Below, one piece after another: positions 48,681 through 61,575 of a DNA stretch of 64,000 nt. The notes beneath the pieces were generated by a model. It saw only the letters and a program-made list of their open reading frames with translations, was not told where the DNA came from and made no database searches. Source of the stretch: Aulostomus chinensis (Eukaryota; Chordata; Actinopteri; Syngnathiformes; Aulostomidae). The stretch is taken from contig JBBMOA010000004.1 in the NCBI GenBank assembly GCA_037954235.1, forward strand, positions 16,929,101 to 16,993,100. Direction: 5' to 3'. The position numbers and the translations under genes were made by a program. Within the stretch, counting starts at the first letter, position 1. Every line of letters begins with the position of its first letter.

Positions 48681-48686
48681 TTTATT
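48681..48686 (-). terminator. prr5: Polyadenylation signal AATAAA (prr5, minus strand)
   Basis: TTTATT on the plus strand reads AATAAA on the minus strand, about 220 bases after the prr5 stop codon. It is the nearest canonical signal in the right orientation. Confidence 0.45.
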
Positions 48687-48907
48687 AATCATAAAGATCC
48701 CAAAAAGATGTGGAAGTAAAGCCCAGTCTTAAAAATATTAGAATTTCCCTTTGGGTAATCAACTGAAGGTGAACTGTTCCCCCAAATTCAAATGTATTAA
48801 ATCCCAAGGTGGGAATGAAAGTGTCTGAATGTCAGCAAAGGCTCATCAGTGTGTGTAAACGTGTGTCTGTTAGAGAGACAGAGAGTGTGCGTGTGTGCGT
48901 GCGCATG

Positions 48908-51764
48908 TCACGCTACACTCTGCCTGCTGCTGTCTCTGCTGTGTGTTGATTCTCCAGAACAGTGTCTTGAAAAGTCCAAAAAGATGCCGTCGTGCTCTGG
49001 CTCAGAGTCCAAAGATTCCAGAACGTGGTCTATCGTTATATCCGGACTGGATGTTGGACTGGGACCAGAGCTTGTGTCTTGAGCCAGCACTCTAGAGGAC
49101 AACGGGGAGTCGGACACGAGTGAGTCTGTGCAGTTTGTGTCCGGGGACGGTTCAGGGAGGATGCTGGGGGAGTGATGCTGGAGGGGACCTGCTGGACTGT
49201 CTCTGGGTTCTGGATCTTGGTTGGAGGTCACAGTTTCTGTATGGAGGACAGTTACAAGAGCACTGCAGCATTAGCACGCCGTAGGTTGAAAGCTAACAGG
49301 TATTTCAGTATTCGCTAATCACGAGCTGCAACTGTTGTATTCTTTTATTTCCTACCTGAATGTGCAGCAGAGGAATTGGAAGCTGGTGAGTGGTTGGCCA
49401 GACTGGATGAACTGGTGTTGTTGGTGGCGCTGGCAGTGGATTCGGCCGCCGAGCTGCTCTCCTCCAGACAGGAAGTCATCTCAGACACAGAGTGACGTCT
49501 GATACCCACACTCCCTCCCGTAGGCGAGTCCACGTCATACTCCACGACAGGTGTCAGCATGGGAACATTGTAGCTTTTAGAACGTACCACAGGGTTCTTG
49601 ACAACAAGGGGGGCGGCGGGTTTGCAGGACCAGGAACGCTGCAGACGCTTTTCTAACAAGATTGAGAGAGATGAAAAAGGACAGAAAGAACATGGAAATT
49701 ATGAGCCTATATCCATCCATCCATCTTCTACCGCTTATCCTGTTAAGGGTCGTGGGGGGGCTGGAGCCTATCCCAGCAGCTTTTGGGCGAGAGGCGGGGT
49801 TCACCCTGGACAGGTCACCAGTCCATCACAGGGCCAACACATAGAGACAGACAACCATTCACACTCACAGTCACACCTACGGTCAATTTAGAGTAACAAT
49901 CAGCCTCGTCCCCTCTTGATGTCTTTGGACTGTGGGAGGAAGCTGGAGTACCAGAGAGAACCCACACAGGAACAGGGAGAACATGCAGGCTCCACACAGG
50001 AAGATCCTGTGATGGAGCTGGGGCTCGAACCTGGAACCTTCTTGCTGTGAGGCGACAGTGCTGACCACTGCACCACCGAGCCACCCGAGCCTATATCCCT
50101 TAATGTGATTTATATCTGTAGTTTCATGTTCCTGCCTGAAGGCAGTGCTGTTCACCCTGATGTGAGTTTGTGTTACAGGTGGCAGCGGTGACTGGATGCC
50201 TGTCATAATATGGTTGGGAACAAATGGAGTGTTAGTTAGATTTCTGTGTGTAATGTGTAAGTTGGCTGTCCACACACACACACACACACATACCTAACAA
50301 GCAAGAAGAGCAGTTCAGATTGGACGATCCATCCCTGGAATATAAACCGTGAGTCCCGAGGTAGGGAGAGACCACCTTCTGGATTAGAGTCTCCAGACGC
50401 AAGTAGTCTTCTGTTACCCCTTTAGACTCGTGGACTCCCTGCAACACACACACACGTATAAACACACGCCCACATATACACATTTGTGTAATTGCTTTTT
50501 GGCCACTAGCAATGGAAACTTTCAAAGCCATGAAAACACTTTTCAGTCTGGCTTTCTGTGATTTTATCAGGTTGCTGCCAGCAGAATCAAACACATGAAT
50601 GAAAGAGCGCTGATGAAGTGTGGTTCCAGAGTTCTGCTGCCACCTGACATGAACAAATCCACCAAAAACCGAGAGATACTTCTGATTTTGAGGGGTCGTT
50701 TCTCATATTTTTCCCCAGACTGCATGTATCCATATGCCTTTCCGGTTACGTTTATTGTCTGACCTCTGCTTTTCTTTTGAAAACAACAAAAAAATGTTTC
50801 TGCCCTCAAGAACTTCAAATCCTTTATTATTATTTTTTTTAGATCAAAAAATATTTTGTGCATCCTACAGCGACAAATATCGCACGCTGCCTATAAAGAA
50901 GTGACTGTTGGTACGTGATGTTGTTGTGTTGTGCGTTTGTGTGACACTGGCAAACTCTAGTATTTCTGATGAGTTGTTGTGAGTAAAACAACACATTCCT
51001 GTCCAGTTGAATTCCTGTATTTTTCACAGAGTTTCTCTTCATGAGGTTTGATGCTAACAATCTGAGTCTGTCAGTAGATTAAACAGTTGCCCAGTAACAT
51101 AATGTTGCAGCTTGGATGCGGTTGCGAGTTACATCTCAGTACTGGAACAATTCAAATACTCCCTCTTCATCATTTTGACCCAAACATCCTCGAAAAAAAT
51201 AGACAAAAACTGCAACTGTCCTTCGAGCCAATATTTCCTCGTTGAAAGCAGAACTTGATGATAATTGAGAAGTCGTCATCTGTCTCTCTCTCTCTCTTTT
51301 TAAGCTTTAACCACTTCTGTTAACTCCCAGCTCTTTTAAAAACAAAGGGGATCAATGACGTTTGGATCCTGTGAAACACTGAGCCGGAGCAGCAGAGCCG
51401 CACCACATTAACAGACCACATAAATGGAGCAGACTGAGAACCGGCGTCGCAGCGCCTCAGCGGAACCAAGAGAAACTACTAACAGATGAATCTAGCAGCC
51501 AGCGTTCACTGCTGATGTTTTTATGCCTACACTCGGAGCTGTTTTCTTTTCCTGGCTTCGTCTGTATCTGTCACGTGTGCGTGAGTGCAGTATTTATGAA
51601 AGAGAATAAAAACTAAACAAAAAAAAACCTGCAGTAAATGTCTGCACACAATACTCTCCATTCCTTTCCCCTCATCTCACAGTCTTGCCTTTCCTGCGTC
51701 TGGGAGCAGCAGATTTGGGTCAATGAGTCACAACAATGATGTCCAAACTAACACAGACACTCAC

Positions 51765-51809
<45 letters not shown>

Positions 51810-53059
51810 ACTCATATGCTTGGACCCACTTGAGAGCACTTTCAGCTACTTTTACTGATTTACATCTGACCCTTGACCAAAATACCTAACTTTAAAGGAA
51901 CGCAATGCTTTTGGTAGACTGGCGAGCAGGTTAACTGTTAGCAGGTGAGATCAGAATCACCTCTGATTGGTTGATCTAGTGTTGAGCTCACAGCAGAGAA
52001 ATAGAAGGTTGATCATATACCGTGTAGAAAAGAAAACTCCACATAAAAAGGAAGCCTCTATTCCAAGTCATTCATATGGAAATGGAAATGCTGGTCACAA
52101 AGAGTATTATTCGCTATCAGATGCTCAGAAATGTCAACTAAACTCTTCTGAAATGACATCAATGTCCCTGCTCGTGCTAAGATTTAAAAATTATACGACA
52201 TGATCTGATGTTTCTTATCTTTTCATTTTCTTTGTGTTGAATTTTACAGCGGGTGATTTGATTCGCTTTGAGCCACAGGAAATGTTTGTAAGTCTGCTTT
52301 TCTACTTCTGAGAATTACAAGCACTTGTCACAATCATCTGCAAGACTTGTAACAGGTCGTGTGTCTGAGTGTGCAAAAGTGTGACTTTTTTTTAAACAGC
52401 ATTCAACCAAACCAGTTTTGTCGACCGGATTTCGTCTTCTTCTTTTTGCTCTCTTGGGATTTATCTTACAAGAGGCAAATTGAATTAAAATGCAGGAAAT
52501 TCATTAAAAAAATGTGCAGATTTTTTGTGTGACAAGTTGTGAAAATTGCACGCGTATCATATATGCAAACAGTTAAATAATAACGAAACAAGGTTCTTCC
52601 TGTTCTCACAAGAGTGAAGGTCAGCAGTGATTACTTGTGTGCAGCTCAAGCTCGTTGCTGAATGAATGAATGGGTACAATAAATAAATGTGTGATTTATA
52701 AAGTGTACAAAAGTCAGAGCACCATCATGAATTCATTTCTGAACATATCTAAACTAAAGTCAATTATCCACAAGGGACATGAACCAAGCATGTGTTTTTA
52801 CTTTAATACAGATGTGAAGGACAGATAATTCTCCCACATATACAAACACACACAAACACACTCTGGCTTAAACACACAAACAGATGCACAGATACAATCA
52901 GGGTGCAGAGGGTACTCCACGGTCATGGGAAGACGACGGCATTCTGTGTTCACACTGAGAGTACTTCCTGTGAGACCCACAACAGCACTCGATAATACCC
53001 TCTGCTCCTATTTCAGCTGGTGTCACTTAATCCCCCTCCCTCCCAACCACCCCCCCCCC

Positions 53060-53090
<31 letters not shown>

Positions 53091-53363
53091 GCCAGGGATG
53101 TTTGTCTGCTATGTGTGGATGAGAGAGATAAGACATAAAAGTAGAAAAGATGAAGAAAGTAAATAGTCCCCAGGTGCGTGTGTGTGTGTGTGCGCGCACA
53201 CCCGTGCACCTGTAGTATTAGCAGCATCTGTATGATGGAAGGTGGAACTCTAGCTCGAGGTCGAGACAGCGCTTCATCCAGTTTCAGGTTGAGGGTGATG
53301 ATGTTTCTGAAGTGAAGCAGCGCCAGCTGACGCACAGACGGCTCCTTCCCCTGCAGGCAGGCA

Positions 53364-53415
<52 letters not shown>

Positions 53416-53565
53416 TCAGAACGATGGGGTCATGTAAGGCTTATATCTGACTTGTTTGTGTGTGATTGTACCTGCACAGGATAAAAGATTGCCTGCAGCA
53501 TGGACAAAACATCACAGAAGAAGAAATCCCACGTGTCAGCCAGAGAGTCCAGCAACTTTTGACCT

Positions 53566-53616
<51 letters not shown>

Positions 53617-54776
53617 AGGAGAGAGCAAAGTCCAAATAATCCCAGCAACAAAACTGCATTCATAATGTTTGTAAATTACCATAATGTGTGTAATTTAACA
53701 TAAAAAATGTCTTTTCTTGTCTCTTCTTCTTGAGTGTGTGTGTCCTCGTGCTCTGTACTTCTCACATGGCTTGATTTTTCTCTGTGCTTTCGAGCAGCTC
53801 ATCACATCAGCAAGGTACAGAGACGAAGGGACAGACAATAGAAGTTAACACTTTGCCCCTGCCAAGGTGATTATGACGCCATCAGATCTAGTTCTGAATC
53901 AATCCCTGAGTCTAACTGATGGTTCTGCAACTTAAGTTCTATCACGTCGCCAAATTCCATCAAAATCCACCCGCAACTTTTTGGAGTTATCCAGCCATAA
54001 AAGATATGCAAAACAGTGCCAGTGAACCATCGATTTTGATGGGATTCCCACCTTTTGTTGCATCATCGAACAGGTTTAGAGACAAGATGATGTGAGATGA
54101 GTCAAAATAACCCTTTATTTGTCCCAAGGCAGGGAACTAAGCAGTGTTACAGCAGCTAAGTGGACAGTCAAGTTAGAAACATCATAAATACACAGTAAAG
54201 AATACATACACAAGCAGTAGAAAATGTTATGAAAAAAGTGATAGACGGATGAAAATACGAACACTATGGTGATTTGAACATATGAAGCGTTCAATATTGG
54301 ACAGGTTTTTAAGATACTGTCATATGTAGATATTGAACAGGTTCTATAATTGCACGATGTTTGATGCATTTGATGTTTCAGCTGACATGCTTGACCTTGC
54401 AGCAGCAACGGTTCGGGATTACCTTAATCTTCCTGAAAGACAAGTACTCGAAAACTTCACACCTATGTCGGCAAATGCCACTATTTGCAGTGTTCCTACA
54501 CCAAGTTTGGTGAAAATAGGCAAACAGTCTTGGCATAACCCTGCTCCCCAGTAGACAAACGGCACCAATCCCAATATTTATTTTTAATTATTGTGGCACA
54601 TGTGTCCTACAACCGCCTTTATTTAAACTGAGAAGCTACAACCTGCCATTGTTTATTATACTGAAAAAGTCCTGCAATGCATCAGAGTATTTTATCCTAA
54701 ATATTAATGTGTTGCAGTTGATGTAAAGCATCATTTCCTGCCTGACTGCTAGGATATCAGCACTGCAAACACGTCA

Positions 54777-54825
<49 letters not shown>

Positions 54826-56268
54826 GCGTGATTCATGCTTTTATAGGCCACTAAGAGAAAGGTCACACATTTACCACAACAGACACAACTGAAATTGTTT
54901 CAGTTGCTTATACGACATCTTGGAGGACTCCATCTCGCTCTGCCTGTGGTTGTTTCGAGCGCATGTGTGGGCCCTGATGGCGCATTACAACAGCGATGGC
55001 AGCGAGACACAGAACGTTCCCACAGTTGGAGACATGATTTTAGTCGGTCATTATTTTTACCGATTGACGTGGGTTGTTTTTTTTTTTTTTGTCCATTTTA
55101 TCTCATTCACACAGGAGCAATTGTGAGATCAGTATCTTGCTCAAGGACACGTCGATAACGAGCTGGCCTCCTGAGCCACACGGCCCTTCAAAAATCTGAT
55201 CTACCCTGAAATGACTCACTGACACTGAGTTTTACTCATTAACGTACCAATGTTGCTTGATAAACAGGTAAAACTGAAAAAAATCTCGGGGTTGACAATA
55301 ATTATCTTTACATCAGATAAGAGAATACTGCAGAACCTACCTAGGAATGGTTTGAGTGCGCTCACCCGTGCATTGTTTTCATAAAACTCAACAGTGTTCC
55401 TTCCATTTACAAGGACGCTTTGTAGATTTTCAACCAGATTTCGATCGTTGTGGGTAGCACGAATATGCAAAAGAACAATGTTGAACTTCCCACTCATCTG
55501 CTGGCAACTGTCCTTCTGCAATTTTCCAATTACTGCCTTTCCACTCAGCTCCCAAATATGTCAGGGGAAATGGCCATTTGAGCATCGTGAAACTGTATAA
55601 ACTTTCGTTACAAACACAGAAACTGTTTGGGAGTGGTTTTGAGCGTTTTTCTTTTCTTTTCCTTTGCTCCAGATGCTCCGGCCTCTTTCCTGGTCTTAAA
55701 GCACTGATTTCAGATACGTAAAACACCGTTTTATTTCCCTCGTTGGTATTTATTACTTCCTTATGAACACACTGAACGACCACCTATAAATGCTTTTAAT
55801 ATAGTCAATTGTGAGGTGAAGAACTGTGTTGGTTTTATCTCTGTAGTTCTGGAAACACAACAGTGGTGTAAAGCATAAAATACAAGTAAAAAAAAATCAA
55901 CAGCAACGTGGACATTCTGCTCTTCATGGGTGGATGTGTTCAGCAAGGTGTCTGATTTTGATTAAGTCATCTGTTTAAATTGTTTCAGAAGGATAAACAC
56001 TATTAATATCTTGAGCTGCAATAATAAGTGATACGTGGGGAAAAAAAACCTCTTTGTGTAACTAACCATCTTTCACTAGAATCACAGAAAAAAAATCCCC
56101 TTATTGACTGCGTTTGTTCCGTGTACCTTCATAGAAGCGGATCTTGTCTCTCAGTATGACCATGCCTTTAGTTAGCAGCTGATTCTGAAGGTACTCAGTG
56201 AAGAAGGAGCCCAGCTCTGTCTTCAGCAGCTGCCTGCAAAACACAAAAGGATATGGGAGCACATACAT

Positions 56269-56332
<64 letters not shown>

Positions 56333-58254
56333 ATCAGTAATACATCCATAGCATGAACCAGAAGTAATGAGTTCTCGTGCACCTGCAGGCTGCAGTGTTT
56401 ATCCAGCAGCAGAGTCAGGAAATGAGAAAGCATGTCGCACCACTGAAAACAAAGGCTACAGCAGGATTTTCCACTGATAAACCACCAACACTGGTACCAA
56501 ATAGCGTGACATCTCAGCTGCTGTTATTACAGGAAGACAAAATTTGACCTTTAGCCTTTTTGGGGGGTTTGGGGACATGTAAAATGACAATGTAAAGGTT
56601 TTATATTAATTTTAGAAGAAAAAAAACACGTTTTGAGTCATTTCACAACCCCATGCGAGGTAGCTCTGGGGAAAATCAACCATCAACCATCACACAGCAT
56701 GCATGTGTATGTGCAGTGGAAAGTGTACTGTACATGACTTGAGTCAGTTTTGACAGTCCTTCCTCAACTGCCCAAAAGCTACACTGTTATTAAACACCAA
56801 CCACACGAAAGTGTCCCCTGCATAACCTCAATCTGTCATTTCCACTTTTACACAAATACAAGGTGTTTCTGCGTCAGTGGACGGTCAAGAATAGCAGGAC
56901 AAAAACAAATAAAACCTGAGATGCAGCTTGAGCAGGGGTCACATTAACCATCCAGCCAGGACTAAATATAGTGTGGATGAGAAAGCTGTCACAACAGGAG
57001 GAATCGCAGAAGAAAGCACTATAATTTGGCCCAATTTCTTCCTAAAATACAAACAGGCTCAAGCTTAAAATTTGGTGCGTGAGAGACAGCGAGCGTTCAG
57101 AGAATAGGCAGAAAGACCAACCTGACGCCTTCATTGAGAGTGTAGAGCTCATTCTCTCCCAGATCCTTCCTCTGGAACACTGAGATTACTGCGTTGTGGA
57201 TGCTGAGGGGGGAATGAATCACAAGAGATATGAGAAACATTTAAAGGACTTCTAGATGATAATCAGAAGACTCGTATTAATTAAATCAATGATACACAAA
57301 ATTACTAGACCTGGGATTTCATGTCAAAAAAATAACACACTTAAAGTGAGGGTGACGTTTGTAATTCACTGATATCCTGTCACGTTATTTGAAAAAAATG
57401 CTCTATCTTGTACTACAAACATATTCAAGTAAGCTAGCGTAGTTTTAATCTTGAGGGGGGGGGGAAGTTTAATTGTTTTAAATGAGAGAACATCAAGAGA
57501 AGACTCACATTCATGCACAACAGTAATACAGTAGAAAGGACTTCTGTTGAGTAGGAGAACAATGACCACATTCATCTTGTACATGCACACACCCTGTGTT
57601 TCAGTACAGTCACATAGTAGCCAACCGAGCCGTTAAATAGCCATCAACGCCCAAGTGTAAATAAAGTGAATAATAGAAGACGGAAGCAGGAGCATAAATC
57701 AAAAAAGGTCAGGAGGGATATGAACTTGTAGTGTGAAGTGGAGGTTGCTCATGCTGCGATCTAAACATCTTCTGCAGTCTAGTTTTAAAGCAGGGATACC
57801 ATTTAAATAGACCAAAGAAGAAAAGAGTCTATGAGGCAGAATGAGATGAGGAGGATGGATGGAGATAAAGAGCGACAGAGCCTGAGGGAGGAGAGGAAGA
57901 AAGAGTCCATGCTTATATGGAAATGTGGGTTTGAGCCTATTCATGGCACGAATAATGGCACCATGCAGCTTTTTTTTGCTTCTGACGTGTATTCCTCAAG
58001 AAATATGTGTGTAGTACACAAGAAGCTTGAAACTCATGCGGTCAAACATGAGAACTAAACCTTGGGAAGGCCACACAGACCTGTTCCAGGTGGCGTTGGC
58101 CCCGGCCCTCCTCTGCTGGGTTCCTTTGTCCCTGCTGCACTCATCTGCCTTCTCCCCTCCCGCTCCTCCACCTCCCGAATGGGTTTTCACCTGGGAGAGG
58201 TCAGTCAGACTGGAGGACGAGCCACTGGCCAACCTCAGCTTGCTATGGAGACTC
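48908..58254 (-). CDS. prr5: Proline-rich protein 5 (Protor-1), mTORC2 subunit
   Basis: Minus-strand exons in transcript order: 58254-58081, 57202-57122, 56233-56127, 53563-53472, 53350-53210, 50438-50294, 49652-49356, 49236-48908 (stop TGA 48910-48908). All phases fit and give 454 codons plus an unseen N-terminus. PRR5 binds RICTOR in mTOR complex 2, which phosphorylates AKT and SGK1. The first exon has a Ser/Gly-rich lead ending GTQQRRAGANATWN. The HbrB/Protor core follows: RQLLKTELGSFFTEYLQNQL, GMVILRDKIRFYEG, LQAIFYPVQGKEPSVRQLAL and VTEDYLRLETLIQKVVSPYL. The tail carries NPVVRSKSYNVPML, RRHSVSEMTSC and a terminal SRQSVA. NPVVRSKSYN and RRHSVSEMTS separate PRR5 from PRR5L. The acceptor at 58255 implies an upstream exon supplying the start codon; human PRR5 has a tiny first coding exon there. 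Four of the seven introns have (TG)n at a splice site. Confidence 0.93.
49715..50086 (-). mobile_element. tRNA-derived SINE with target-site duplication
   Basis: The element lies in a 641-bp prr5 intron, on the same strand as prr5. It is flanked by a perfect 12-bp direct repeat GAGCCTATATCC (49703-49714 and 50087-50098). Read on the minus strand, its head has an A-box-like TGGTGCAGTGG (50075-50065) and a B box GGTTCGAGCCC (50031-50021), spaced as in tRNA promoters. The tail ends in a (GGAT)n repeat. The body carries phrases very common in fish repeats (GTCTTTGGACTGTGGGAGGA). The perfect duplication points to a fairly recent insertion. I do not name the family with certainty. Confidence 0.88.
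50439..53209 (-). other. prr5: prr5 intron with microsatellites
   Basis: This 2.8-kb intron holds (CA)n runs at 51771-51809 and 53063-53090 (the latter preceded by C10). Otherwise it is AT-rich with no recognised gene. Confidence 0.65.
53365..53410 (-). repeat. (TG)n tract 14 bases upstream of a prr5 acceptor
   Basis: On the prr5 strand this is a (TG)23 run followed by TCTGCCTGCCTGCAG and the 141-bp exon 53350-53210. The exon is in frame, so skipping would remove 47 residues from the HbrB core without a frameshift. Confidence 0.9.
53571..53613 (-). repeat. (TG)n tract 7 bases upstream of a prr5 acceptor
   Basis: On the prr5 strand a (TG)21 run is followed by only GCTGTAG before the 92-bp exon 53563-53472. 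There is almost no pyrimidine tract, so the repeat takes its place. Skipping this exon would shift the frame. Confidence 0.9.
53850..54010. repeat. Probable decayed dispersed repeat
   Basis: The phrase CAAATTCCATCAAAATCCAC, followed by CAACTTTTTGGAGTTATCC, is typical of a family of old dispersed elements in fish and other vertebrates. There are no coding remnants or clear ends. Confidence 0.4.
55090..55190 (+). repeat. Dispersed repeat fragment
   Basis: CAGTATCTTGCTCAAGGACA, then GTCGATAACGAGCTGG, then CTGAGCCACACGGCCC are phrases that recur in fish SINE-like repeats. Only about 100 bp are preserved. Confidence 0.4.
56271..56325 (-). repeat. (TG)n microsatellite near a prr5 acceptor
   Basis: This is a long TG run on the prr5 strand, 38 bases upstream of the acceptor for the 107-bp exon 56233-56127. 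A TCCATATCC/TTTTGTGTTTTGCAG pyrimidine-containing stretch separates it from the exon. Confidence 0.9.
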
Positions 58255-60569
58255 CTCGAAATCCCAAAGGAAGAAAAAGAGAAACGACAGTAAGCACAGG
58301 CCAGAGTCTGGTCAACATTGAGGTGAGAATAGAGAATTCTTGACATAAAGATGGAGAAATAACAACGATATCAAAGTGACTGATAGAAACCACACAGACA
58401 GAGCATCTATAGATGGACGTTTACTGGTGGACAATCAGTTTTTATTAGCAATCTGTCAGTGTTGATACAAGCTGATGTTCAGTAGGGAGGAGAGCTGGTC
58501 AGCCGGAGGGAGGAAAGCTTATATAAGAGAGAGATAATGAGAAGAAGGAAAAACCTGTAAAAGGAGACGGAGGAAATGATAAGATGGAGAAATGTGGACA
58601 TTAAAAAACTAAAGAAGTATGAGGAGAAACATGAAGGCAACGGTTATGAGATGCACAGAATAAAGGCAGTGACGTGAACAATGGTGGTAGAAACAGGACG
58701 TGACGAAAAGAGAGGAAGAAGAGAAGATTTTAATCAAATTGAAATGGTAATAAATTCAACATGACGTGTGTGCGCTTGTGACAAATTTGAGTTGGAAACT
58801 GATATTTTTCTAAAGGATCACTTGTTAAACGGTACCGTTTCTGAGGATGACATCAGTGTTACGTACTCGTTGCACTACTACGTCGTCTCCTCAGTGACAA
58901 ACCATGTTTGTGAACCAATCACAAGAGACCAGCAAATACACCTCAGTTCATTTTATAAATCCAGCCGTCGTCCTGAGTCACCGGAGCAATTTACTTCTGT
59001 CTTAGTCAAAGAAAGCTGTCTATTGGAATTAATTAATCATATTCTCGTCAAGTTCTGGTGAATATTGATCTTACTTCCTTTGTGGCGAGCCTGAATGTGT
59101 CTGTTCTGGGGTTTTTTTTTTGAGCGGCTCAATTTATTTTATTACAACAAAACAGGTTGTTCGACGAAACAACCTGTCCCAGGGTCATAATGCCCGTTGA
59201 ATGAAGTCGACTGAGGTGACGGATTCAAGCTATCTTGATCAAGAACTTATCTTAGAATCAAGTTTGGAATACTGTCGATTCACGGTAGGATATTGATGAG
59301 AGATTGGATATTACAAGGGTCCTTGTTAGCATGTCAGTGATGAAAATTTACTTCAATTTTGATCAAGTGTCTTGTTCTATGCTCATCATCAGTGACGACG
59401 AAACAACAAAAAATATTGATGACTGTGCTGCCAAATTTATTTAGTTTATTTTTTTTTAAAGAAAATGTGTACTTTTTCCAAATTCATAATACCCCGTGTT
59501 TTTCAGAATTTTCAAAACGGGAATAACGTATAAACTTGTGTTATTCAGATAATATTGACATTGGTCAAATCAAATGGTAGAATATGGGCTTAATGGATGG
59601 AAGTAAAAACAAAGGTCCAATATTTGCCCCTACCAATAATCATGTATCAGCTATTCTTGATTGAACCCGCATGGGACTGTTGGCAAGACATGACATCATC
59701 AGTATATTATAAGGAATTATAAATATACTGCAGTTCATCCTGGGGAATAGTGATAGCAATTTTCTGATATTTTACGAACAAAATAAATGTAATAATTAGC
59801 TACAGGCCTTGTTATGTGGCTGTATTACATTTGTTTTCCATGCAGTTCCACATCAATGTATTCAAATCGAGCAGAAGTTTTGCTTCCTACTTCCACAAAC
59901 ACAATCATGCATTACTATACTTACTCTAGAAACTGAAACGGTACCACATATCCCCACTCCATGACTGTGTGTGTGTGTGCGTGTGTCACACAGATCAGAA
60001 AAAAATGTAGATGAAAGCAAAGATGAAAGAAGAGTGCAGATAAAAAGTCTTTGTCCGCATTTGTCTAGTCTTTCTGTCGTCCCTCTTGTCCCTGCTCTCT
60101 CTCTCTCTCTCTCTCTTCACGCTGTCCCACCTGAACAAGCTCTACATCCTCTCCCACTTCACTTCTCTCCCACTCGCTCCCTCTCTCTCTTTGCCAGTCT
60201 GTGCCAGTCGGTCACCATGTGACCATGTGAGCTTTTGTACCCGGTGAACAAAGGAACCCTTTGAGGTTCAAGCACTGCCAAAGTGGGAGGGAAAGAATTT
60301 AAAAGTGTCATAAATTTTCTTCTGTGTGTCTGTCTGTGTGAGGGCCTGGACAGATACCAGCAGTGTTCATGCTGGGATTCACCGGTATCACTGGTGGGTG
60401 ATGTGTCTTTATTTAGATGCCCAGTTTAATCCTTTGCTATGTCTTTCAGCCAATTCCAGAGTAAAGGTGAATGTCAGGTTCACATTGTGGAAGTGAATTT
60501 AACTCAACTGATGGGCGGAATTTCAATGAATATGGACAAAAGTGTAAAAGACAAAGACGGGACTCAGTT

Positions 60570-60787
60570 TGCGTGTGTGCATGCGTGAGCGTGTGCGTGC
60601 ATGTGTGAGCGTGCGTGAGCGTGCACGCGTGTGTGCATGAGCGTGTGTGTCTGCGTGAGTGAATTGTATGTCTGTCTGTCAAACTGCATCTTGGTACAGT
60701 TCCATATAAATAGGTCAGTGGGAGACACAGGAGCCCTGCACCCTAACACATACACACACACACACGCGCGCGCGCGCACGCACACAC
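60570..60787. repeat. Alternating purine-pyrimidine tracts (Z-DNA-prone)
   Basis: Two tracts lie close together. At about 60570-60660 a TGTGCATGCGTGAGCG-type cryptic repeat alternates TG and CG steps with few breaks. At 60747-60787 (CA)n runs into (CG)7 and back to (CA)n. (CG)n inside (CA)n is a strong Z-DNA-forming pattern. Confidence 0.7.
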
Positions 60788-61575
60788 TTGCTCACATGAG
60801 GATCAGTTTCCTCTCTCTCTGTTGAACTTAATGCCATCTTAATCGTTTTTGTTGGTTTTTTTCCACCAAAGCGTGGATGATAAAAAACATCTAACAGGAG
60901 CAGACTGTGAGTAAACAGTGGAATGCTGCTGAAGAATGAATATATCACGACAGTATATAAGCGTAGAATTAGGGCTGTTGACGTAATTTTTGGCGCTGCA
61001 ACAACAGGAAGAGTCTAGAGAGGGCTTGAGTCTAATCGCTGGACAAAGGAGGATAAGGGGGATGTTTGTGAGAATGAAAGAATGAATGAACTCATTGAGG
61101 AATGTGTGTGTCCGTGTCTGTGTGTTTTACTTTTGTCCACCTTTATGTGAGTCAAAGAGTGAAAGGCAGAAAAGCAGGCGCGCGCCTGTTTGCGTGCATT
61201 CTTACCTCCTTAACGAGCCCTCTCGTTCCATGTTCAGTGTGACACACAACCGGGACCTAGTGACCGCCCTGCAACCACCACCGACACATCAGCATCTTAA
61301 AGACAAAAGAATCACAGGCATCATCCGACACTGTGACACGTTACAGGAGGAGCAGCACCGATGTCAAAAATGCTGTTGTGAGCTGGATCTGTGTCGAACC
61401 TGAATATTTAAATTGAAGCAGAACCAACGAATTAAATCGATGTATCAACTTCCGCAACAAGATGAGATTGCTTTGTTTAATGTACCCTTTTTGCATCTTT
61501 CGTTCCTCAGCAAAAATCAAAAGACAATCTCCCATTATTTAACTTGATATATTCTCTTTCAATTTCTCTTTCCCT

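Larger units (their letters stand above)
53614..56126 (-). other. prr5: prr5 intron with microsatellite and decayed repeats
   Basis: The intron between the exons 56233-56127 and 53563-53472 contains a possible old dispersed repeat (about 53850-54010), a (GT)n run at 54782-54823 and a repeat fragment at about 55090-55190. No other coding segment was recognised. Confidence 0.6.

Noticed and set aside
49815..50287. 89- and 134-codon minus-strand frames in a prr5 intron
   Set aside because: They translate the tRNA-derived SINE and its flank; the frames carry the SINE's A/B-box region, not a gene.
58768..59061. 97-codon plus-strand frame upstream of prr5
   Set aside because: No recognisable domain, AT-rich surroundings, no splice or promoter context.
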